This document shows positions 58,073-64,000 of a stretch of DNA of 64,000 nt, piece by piece. The DNA is taken from NCBI RefSeq assembly GCF_002994745.2, contig NC_037094.1:43351139-43415138 (forward strand). Reading direction: 5' to 3'. How positions within the stretch are numbered: the first letter of the stretch is position 1; every line of letters begins with the position of its first letter. Made by a program: the position numbers and the translations under genes. The notes below the pieces were generated by a model, which was given only the letters and a program-made list of their open reading frames with translations, ran no database searches and had not been told where the DNA came from. Source of the stretch: Rosa chinensis (taxonomy: Eukaryota; Streptophyta; Magnoliopsida; Rosales; Rosaceae).

Positions 58073-59851
58073 CTGCGGAACATGTGTTTGTTGAATTACA
58101 TTTAAGCTCTTTTTTGCGATGGAATGCAGACTTCTGAAATCTCAAGATTTGCAAGGAACACTTCCGTTAGAGTTGGTGAGGCTCCACTATCTCCAAACAA
58201 TGTAAGCAAAAGAGGACTTTAATTTGGTCATATTTAATATTTATTTTAAATTTCTCTTAACATTAAATATTCTTTCTTTCATTCTTCTTTAGTGATCTTA
58301 CCCGTAACTTTCTGAACGGAACCATCCCTCCACAATGGGGCACCCTGCCACTAGTTCACATGTATGTATTCTCTTTTCTCTCTTTGCGCGCGCGCACACA
58401 TATACGCATATAAAGAGGGTCCTTCCACTAAGGGATACTTTTTTTTTTTTGCCATTTTAAGGGATCCCTTGTGGGACCCATGTTTAATCGTATTTCAGCA
58501 TCGCGACCATTCACTTTCTATATCCTAATGTATAGATCATTTTTGCAAATTTTCAGCCAAATTGATCAGCGGCTAGGTATTGAACTAGATTAAATCAATG
58601 AACGAATAGAATCTATCCAACCTGAACCGTTCATGTTCATAATTGTAAATTGCAGTTTTAAATGCCTTAATGGTTATCAATTTGGCTGAAAAATTTCAGA
58701 GATGATCTACTCATTTATAAGTAGGAAACTGAACGGTTAAGATGTGAATATGTGATCGAAAAGTTGGTCTAATGAGTGATCTCTTAAAATGGCAAAAAAA
58801 AAGGGATCCCTCACTAAAAGGACCTTGATATATATATATATATATATATATATATCATATCCAGAGCGAAGGTTCGCTTTGAAATTAAAGTATGCATTTA
58901 GAGTTTAGGGTAACTTTTCGGTCGCATATCCACATCGTGACCGTTTAGTTTTTAAAACTAGTACTGCAAATTTTCAGTCAATTTGATGATCTTTAAGGTA
59001 TCTAACTCGCTTAAACCAGTGGACGAACTAAATCTATCCAACCTGAATCGTACTAGCTTTAAGGCTCAATGCCTTAACGATTGTCAATTTGGCTGAAAAT
59101 TTGCAGAGATGATTTATATATGCATTAGTACCTAAAACTTTGAACGGTCGAGATGTGGATATGCGACCAAAAAGTGACCATAAACTCGAAATGCACACTT
59201 TAATTTCAAAGCGAAACTTCGCTCTAGATATGATCTGTGTGTGTATATATATGTTTTTTTTTTGTGTGTGATATTCATGTCATGTTCTTCGGCCATTATA
59301 TATATTGTCCCCTAGACATCTACAACTCTGAGACCTAGTTGTTCATTTGTTGGCCTTGAGCATTCACGAGCCATTTGGATCATAAGTATTTGAGTATACG
59401 TTGTGCAGTTCATATAAATCGTATTCAATCTTGGCCAGTTTATATGTCAGCTAGCCATTTCTTTTATTGAGGTGCTTCTAACATTTGAGTAATGTTGCAG
59501 TTCCCTTGGTGGAAACCGCTTGACAGGTTCCATCCCCGTTGAGCTTGCAAATATTACCACCATGAAAATTTTGTGAGTCTTGGTGAAACCATGGTTTCTT
59601 TTTTCCCTTACTTCATATATGAAGTTTTTGAACATATTTTTTTCAATTAATGAAACTGATCTTGTTTGTGAAGGACGATCGATGTCAATTATTTTTCTGG
59701 AGGTCTTCCTTGGGAACTTGGAAAATTGCCTCACATAGAATTACTGTAAGATACCCTATTAGAAAATTTCCCAGTAATTAGTTTATTTGAAGTCTCTTTG
59801 CATTAAACCGATTCAGATTTTTTGTTTTCCCAGCAAATCAACTACTGTGTT
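52313..59851 (+). CDS. LRR receptor-like kinase (LRR VIII-2 type), 5' part only
   Basis: Exons are 52313-52418, 52520-52718, 58130-58201, 58293-58361, 59501-59572 and 59674-59745. All have GT-AG borders and agreeing phases. Exon 1 encodes a signal peptide (MNNYMLFINRLLVHSLLLLC). Exon 2 has the malectin-free LRR VIII-2 N-cap: VQALKDIAKTLGKTDWNFSA then DPCSGQYGW. Exons 3-6 each encode one 23-24-residue LRR: LQGTLPLELVRLHYLQTI, LNGTIPPQWGTLPLVHI, LTGSIPVELANITTMKIL and FSGGLPWELGKLPHIELL. The one-LRR-per-exon pattern and sequence resemble At1g53430/At3g14840-type kinases. Exon 7 seems to begin at 59834 after TTTTCCCAG but runs into LTR-like sequence at 59852. Malectin, membrane and kinase regions are not in the window. 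Confidence 0.82.
52733..52757. repeat. (CT)n microsatellite next to the exon 2 donor
   Basis: About 12 CT units starting 14 bp after the exon 2 donor. A second, interrupted CT run lies at 53071-53092. Confidence 0.9.
53585..54835 (-). mobile_element. Non-LTR retroposon in LRR-kinase intron 2, 1.25 kb
   Basis: Flanked by the 18-bp direct repeat TGTCTTTTCGTTTTTTAT (53567-53584 and 54836-54853). Poly(T) at 53585-53591 marks the 3' end of a minus-strand insertion. A 298-codon frame (54755-53859, minus) is GC-rich, Trp/Arg/Ser-rich and has no domain I recognise. Size and plan (GC-rich 5' half, LINE-like 3' tail, no RT) match the retroposon at 13019-14290, though the sequences differ. Confidence 0.7.
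53948..54080. repeat. ~69-bp tandem duplication in the retroposon
   Basis: Two copies begin GAGGCAGCGACCATTTG (53948) and GAGGTTGCGACCATTTG (54017). Both contain CGC(C/A)GCCTACCTAGAGCAGACA. Confidence 0.75.
54854..55705. other. Intron sequence, no element recognised
   Basis: Part of the 5.4-kb intron 2 between the retroposon and the solo LTR. AT-rich, no coding region. Confidence 0.35.
55711..57845 (-). mobile_element. Solo LTR (Tat/Athila-like) in intron 2, 2,135 bp
   Basis: On the minus strand it starts TGATGAGAGCAATATTTGC (at 57845) and ends GAGCGTATCA (at 55711), with inverted TGAT/ATCA termini. The perfect 5-bp duplication ATACT flanks it (55706-55710 and 57846-57850). No internal domain or second LTR is present. 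The TGAT(G/A).GAGCAA start resembles the Tat/Athila-like LTR at 6309. A TATATATA run near 56950 may be its TATA box. Confidence 0.82.
57851..58129. other. End of intron 2
   Basis: Unique-looking sequence with a (TA)n microsatellite at 58042-58071, then the exon 3 acceptor at 58128-58129. Confidence 0.5.
58415..58827. mobile_element. Foldback (palindromic) MITE copy 1 in intron 4
   Basis: The left arm AGGGTCCTTCCACTAAGGGA followed by poly(T) and GCCATTTTAAGGGATC pairs with the right arm (inverted) AAGGTCCTTTTAGTGAGGGA, poly(T), GCCATTTTAAGAGATC. The arms continue to pair inwards (GCAAATTTTCAGCCAAATTG against its inverse). Almost the whole 410 bp is one imperfect hairpin. (TA)n at 58828-58853 follows. 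Confidence 0.8.
58854..59234. mobile_element. Foldback (palindromic) MITE copy 2 in intron 4
   Basis: Left arm ATCATATCCAGAGCGAAGGT pairs with the inverse of the right end (ATCATATCTAGAGCGAAGTT). Pairing continues through TTCGCTTTGAAATTAAAGT and GTCGCATATCCACATC. The inner part shares CGCATATCCACATC, CAATTTGGCTGAAA and CAGAGATGAT-type blocks with copy 1, so the two are related. Total 381 bp. Confidence 0.82.
59746..59833 (+). other. Intron 6 of the LRR kinase gene
   Basis: Runs from GTAAGA at 59746 to TTTTCCCAG ending at 59833. The putative exon 7 start CAAATCAACTACTGTG follows before LTR-like sequence begins. Confidence 0.5.
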
Positions 59852-60237
59852 TGTCACACCCCTGACCCTTGGTATATGACTAAAAGAATTATCCAATAAA
59901 CTTCAGTATAACGAATTCAAAAAATTTGCTCAACTGAAACAGACTTGTTTAATTCATAAAGAAGTTGACCTCAAATTTTTTATCATATTTCCTCTTTTTC
60001 CCGGTTAGGCCTTATATCTCTCAAATTAAGGCCATCGAGAACACCCAATATCAAGCAGATTCCCTATTAGGTTTTGAGTCTTTCACCCTAGGAGCACAAT
60101 CCCTACTTAATTATATCTCGGGCCTAACCGAAATAGTTTTCAATTCACACAATCCAGATTTCAACAAGTTTTATCAACTCATTTTATACTTTAGCTACCC
60201 GTAATCAAAATACCCTAAGACTTGATATATGGATGGC
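59852..60237 (+). mobile_element. LTR-like fragment interrupting exon 7
   Basis: Starts TGTCACACCCCTGACCC, very like Tekay-type LTR starts and like the TGTTACGTCCCGAACC start at 10229. It is cut on the right by the Copia element at 60238. No end or target duplication is visible in the window. Confidence 0.5.
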
Positions 60238-60881
60238 TGTAAAAAGACTTTGATTCTCAAGTAAATAATAAATAATATATTATTTTAGAGAATCAGAAAT
60301 TGGGAGAGAATAACCACGGGGTTATGGTGGAGTGGTCGAAGGTCTCAGTCTGGAACTCCTAGGTCTGGCTTTCGAATCCCCTCTCCTACACCTAGTGGCC
60401 AGTGGAGGCAGTTGGGCCTGTTGCTAAAGTCCCACGGTGGAGGGATTAGTCCGGCTGTGCTGGGATACCCTCCATGGGTGCGTGTGTAACTAACTTGCTA
60501 ATGTTACTTCCCCCGATCAAAAAACAAGAAATTGGGAGAGAATAATCTGTACTTTCATTGATAATAGGGGCTCTTTATATACAGAATTACGATCAAATAA
60601 TCTGCGTCTTACAAGAAAACTGAATCGTACAATGATTGAAATATCTCAATAGATATTCGTAAGACTAACTGTATTTCAACTCTAGCAAGTAATTAGAGTT
60701 TGGGCCAGACACACAAACTAGGTGTCCTTAAACACTCCATTTTTTGTCTCCCAAAGGTGGTGCTCCTTTCGTTGCCTCGTCAAAAATCTTGCCTAGTAAC
60801 AAAAACCTAGTGGGACAAATATAACCTCGGTTGAAGAAAAAAAAAGAGTACAACACACCCTTCACGTTTCGAGACCATACA
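60238..60881 (-). repeat. 3' LTR of the minus-strand Copia, with SINE inside
   Basis: On the minus strand it starts TGTATGGTCTCGAAACG after the polypurine tract and ends CTTTTTACA at 60238, giving TGTA/TACA termini. TATATAAAGAGCCCC (minus, near 60595) is a likely TATA box. Without the SINE and its duplication it would be about 410 bp. The pentamer to its left is ATGGC. Confidence 0.6.
60314..60526 (+). mobile_element. tRNA-derived SINE, 213 bp, with 19-bp target duplication
   Basis: Flanked by perfect 19-bp repeats AGAAATTGGGAGAGAATAA (60295-60313 and 60527-60545). The 5' part reads GGGGTTATGGTGGAGTGGTC with an A-box-like TGGTGGAGTGG. About 35 bp later CTTTCGAATCCCC is a B-box with one change from GGTTCGAATCC. 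This is the internal RNA polymerase III promoter of a tRNA-derived SINE. It ends in a short A-rich tail (GATCAAAAAAC). The duplication is perfect, so the insertion is fairly recent. Confidence 0.9.
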
Positions 60882-61180
60882 TGTAGACCTCTCCCCCTGA
60901 TGACTATGATCGCGGGGGTTCTGATAACTTCCTCAAACCAATGCTAACAACATGTTTCTCGAAAGTGGATTTAGAAAATGATTTAGTGAACAAGTTTGCC
61001 ACATTGTTCTAAGATTGAACCTGGTTCATTTTGATCTTGAGGAGAGTCTATTGTTGCTGATTATAGAAAACTTGGGCGATATATGCTTGGTGTTGTCGCC
61101 TTTGATGTAGCCTTACTTCATTTGTTCAATACAAGCAATATTATCCCCATAAATGCTTGTAGGCTCATCTGTGGTAAACT

Positions 61181-61495
61181 TCAAACCACAATTACTTCGA
61201 ACATGCTAATTATGGATCTAAGCCATATACATTCAATAACTGCTTCGTGCAGAGCAATAATCTTTGCATGATTTGAAGAAGTAGCGACTAGGGTTTGTTT
61301 TATAGACCTTAAAGATATCGCGATCCTACCCATGGTAAACACATAACCAGTTTGAGGACGACATTTACTTTGGTTAGAGAGGTACCTAGCATCAGAAAAA
61401 CCTTCCAAAACTCTAATGTTGTTTTGGTATGGGGATAGGGGACGTAGGCCACTATCTGCAGCGATCCTGACATGTGATGGGTCCGAATCCATCAT
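61181..61495 (-). pseudogene. Copia RNase H remnant
   Basis: Frame with FSDARYLSNQSKCRPQTGYV and QTLVATSSNHAKIIALHEAV. The first catalytic Asp (SDARY) is kept. Stops occur on both sides. Confidence 0.85.
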
Positions 61496-61638
61496 ATTTC
61501 TGTAGCGATAGAAAAACTCATATCAATCGTACCACTCAAGTATCAAAAGATATCTTTAACACCAGTCCAATGGCGTTGCGTTGGAGTAGAGTTATATCTA
61601 GCTAACATGTTTACTGAAAATGAGATATCCGGACTTGT

Positions 61639-61926
61639 CTATTGAGCTAAGTACAATAATGCGTCTATTGCACTTAAGTAGGGCACTTCTGCCTCTAGCA
61701 CATCTTCGTCATCATCCTTAGGACAAAAAATGATCATTTTTAGGATCAAGACTACTGACGACCACGGGGGTGCTTGAAGGCTTGAAATTGTCAAAACGCC
61801 TAAGCATCCATCAATACAGTGCTCAAGTTTCAAACCAGGACAAAACCGTGTTCTCTCAAGATCCTTTATCTCAAACTCGGATTTCAATTGTTCGGCGGTT
61901 TCCTTTAACTCTTTAAAGGCTTCCAA
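61639..61926 (-). pseudogene. Copia RT C-terminal remnant
   Basis: Reads LKSEFEIKDLERTRFCPGLK at its start and DVLEAEVPYLSAIDALLYLA at its end, the Copia RT thumb and connection. The middle is shifted. The YVDDM box should lie just upstream (61930-61960), where it is damaged. Confidence 0.8.
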
Positions 61927-62357
61927 TGAAGTTCATGTCTTCAACATAAACTGTGACAAAATCTGAAAACTTGACATAGAAATGCGTGGGCATTGACATA
62001 TCCCTTCCCAATCAAGTAATCACTAAGTGAGTGTTTCAACCTCATTGCAAATGCTCTCCGTTGTCTTGAGCCACTTGACTTGGGTAAGTGAAGCCCATAA
62101 GGAACCTTCATGTATATTCCGTATCTAGATCCCCATAAAGATATGTAGTGACCACATTTGTAAGCTGCATGTTCAGTTATTCAGAAACTACCAAACTGAC
62201 AAGGTAGTGGAGAGTAATGACATCCATTATGGGAGAACATGTCTCCTCATAGTCGATTTCATGGCGTTTGTGAGAAGCTTTGCGCCATGAGGCGAGTCTA
62301 CAATTTCTTTTTCTCATCATGCTTCTAATGAAGACCCACTAGTCAAAAGATTTTATG

Positions 62358-62876
62358 TTAGGAGGAGTCAGCATCACTGGCTCGAAAAACCTTCCTCTTC
62401 GTTAGAGAATCTAATTCAACCTGAATTGCATATTTCCATTTAGGCCAATTTTCTCTATGTTGCCATCCATCATTCATCAACAGAGCATGATTTGATATCA
62501 TCAGACTCAATAAATTCATGCGCAATGAAATGCTCCAATACATCATCAATAATGATGGAGTTTCTATCCCACGTCTCATGTATACTAATATAATTTTCAA
62601 AGATCACTATATTTTCAGGAATAGGCTTTGACGTTGAGGCATCCTCCAATGATAACCATAATCCAGAACATCCTCATGAGACGGATTTTGAGTGTCGATG
62701 ATCAAAGGATTGGGTTGTGCCAAAGTATCATTTGAACCCACCGGCCTCCCACTCTTTCTAGCTGGGGCCATGGCCTGTGACAGCAGAGTGCCATTCTCTA
62801 TCGCGTTGGTGCCATGCGTACCTCCGTGTAGGGTGGCGCTACATCCTCTTATAGGGATGTCCATCGTTGCAGTCAC
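62358..62876 (-). pseudogene. Copia integrase-RT linker and RT start, decayed
   Basis: Two pieces: 62876-62607 (Ser/Pro/Gly-rich linker with ARKSGRPVGSNDTLAQPNPL) and 62600-62358 (WPKWKYAIQVELDSLTKRKVF, the start of RT in Copia elements). Confidence 0.7.
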
Positions 62877-62906
62877 GTTGCAGCAGATATGTGTGATCTG
62901 GCCAAT

Positions 62907-63470
62907 TCAACATGGATCGAGATGAAACATAGTGGGGAGAAACCATGACAATTCCTGTCGTTCTTGTTGAATGTTGACGTTCTTATCTTCCCCTAAGAAT
63001 AGGAAGACTGTCTCATTAAAGTGACAATTCCACAAGACATGCGGTAAAGAAATCGCTTGACAAGGGTTTAAGTGGCGTATGATCGTTTTAGCTTTGAACC
63101 CAACGTATATGTCCATTAGTCTGTGACGACCCATCCTGGTGCACTGTAGCGGCGTAATTGGCTCATAAATCGCGCACTCAAATATGAGTAAGTATGAGAT
63201 GTCAGACTCGTACCCAGTCACTGGCTATAACGTAGAGAAAGGTTGGGTGGCGGTAGCTTGTATTCGAATTAGCATAGCTGCATGCAATATTGCATAGCCC
63301 CAAGAGGATATAGGGAAATTGGTGCGCGTTACCAATGTTCGGGCTACCATCGTAGTCATTTCCTCGAAACCATTTAGGTGTGTATATAGGAATATGATGT
63401 TAAACATCAGTCCCAATGATATCCAATAATCATCGAAAGTCTTCAATGTAAACTCTCCACCATTGTCAAG
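62907..63470 (-). pseudogene. Copia integrase remnant
   Basis: Contains RLDNGGEFTLKTFDDY near 63470-63425 (second catalytic Asp), then FPISSWGYAILHAAMLIRIQ and, in another phase, CHFNETVFLFLGEDKN. The DNGGEF and W.. .. A..RI order is that of Copia integrase C-terminal regions. Confidence 0.8.
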
Positions 63471-64000
63471 TCGAATTGACTAAATGGGATGATCCGAGTA
63501 GTGAGCCCGTCTCCATATGATTTGTGCTAGGAGTGTAGCATAAGCAGCATTACAAATGGATAATGGCACGACCCACGTGACCAGCGTGTTTGCGTGTTAA
63601 CCAACATCATTTAGTATTTAAACGGTCTGCAAGTTGGTTGACTCAGTCCATAGAATCCCCTTAGATTCTATGTAAGAACGGAATGAGTATTTTCGTATCC
63701 TTTGCGTAGGACGATCTCAGTCCTAATTTCACTAAGGAACAAGCTTTGCAAAATGAGCGAGGGGCCTTAGAAGCAAGCAATGAGGATTTTGGTTAGGTCT
63801 GAGAGTCTTAAACACTATTAGAAACAAAGTTGGTGACTACAACATCACCAATGGCGTCATCACCATGATGGACTCCATACATGGTGTCATGGATAGGGAT
63901 GGCGCCAACCCTAGGCCGGCGGTTGACAACGGCGGTGGTCCAGGAATCAACCTTTGATTCTTGCTTTGTTTTGCTCGAATGGATGTCCATGTGAAGTCTT

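Larger units (their letters stand above)
60238..64000 (-). mobile_element. Decayed Copia element, minus strand, running off the window
   Basis: From right to left: integrase (about 63470-62907), RT (about 62876-61639), RNase H (61495-61181), a polypurine tract (CAGGGGGAGAGG on the minus strand, near 60890) and the 3' LTR (60881-60238). Frames are interrupted many times. The type resembles plant elements whose RNase H reads TGYVFT...TLVATSSNHA.II. The 5' end lies beyond the window. Confidence 0.85.

Noticed and set aside
60314..60400. Intact tRNA gene
   Set aside because: A and B boxes occur, but the sequence is inside a SINE with target duplications and lacks a proper cloverleaf end.

Overview
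This window is nuclear DNA of a flowering plant, most likely a eudicot. Genes have many GT-AG introns, flanks are AT-rich, and there is a dense mix of plant transposon classes: LINE, SINE, Copia, Tat and other Gypsy LTRs, MULE, Tourist-like and foldback MITEs, and an endogenous pararetrovirus. I lean towards Rosaceae from general impression only; nothing here proves the family. No bacterial operon, CRISPR array, rRNA or intact tRNA gene was seen.

Layout. 0.5-2.0 kb is a MULE with a 9-bp target duplication carrying gene-like sequence (Pack-MULE). 2.1-5.4 kb is a decayed minus-strand LINE. 5.6-8.0 kb is the 3' end and LTR of a Tat/Athila-like element, followed by decayed Gypsy LTR pieces to 10.0 kb, a solo LTR (10.2-12.9 kb) and a retroposon (13.0-14.3 kb) sharing its 3' tail with the LINE. 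14.7-21 kb is a gene island: an intact nine-exon gene for a universal-stress-protein/pseudokinase fusion, then a young 3-ketoacyl-CoA synthase pseudogene. 21.2-29.4 kb (minus) is an intact ten-exon chloroplast-type P-class PPR gene. 30.2-37.25 kb is a 3'-truncated APC2 pseudogene whose first intron holds a recent 5,054-bp Copia element. 37.25-39.9 kb is a Tat gag/protease remnant. 40-48 kb is gene-poor with MITEs and short tandem duplications. 48.5-49.9 kb holds endogenous caulimovirid fragments (minus), followed by AT-rich tandem repeats. 52.3-59.85 kb is the 5' part of an LRR receptor kinase gene of the LRR VIII-2 type, with a 5.4-kb intron holding a retroposon and a solo LTR, and two foldback elements in a later intron; exon 7 is interrupted by an LTR-like sequence. 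59.9 kb to the window end is repeats, mainly a decayed minus-strand Copia element whose LTR carries a SINE.

Two genes look intact (USP-pseudokinase and PPR). The LRR kinase gene cannot be judged beyond the window. The genes share no evident pathway. The main content is a well-preserved record of nested insertions, many with target duplications readable by eye. I found no candidate for a wholly new biological system; the most unusual items are the pseudokinase fusion, the MULE with captured sequence, the paired foldback elements and the viral fragments.
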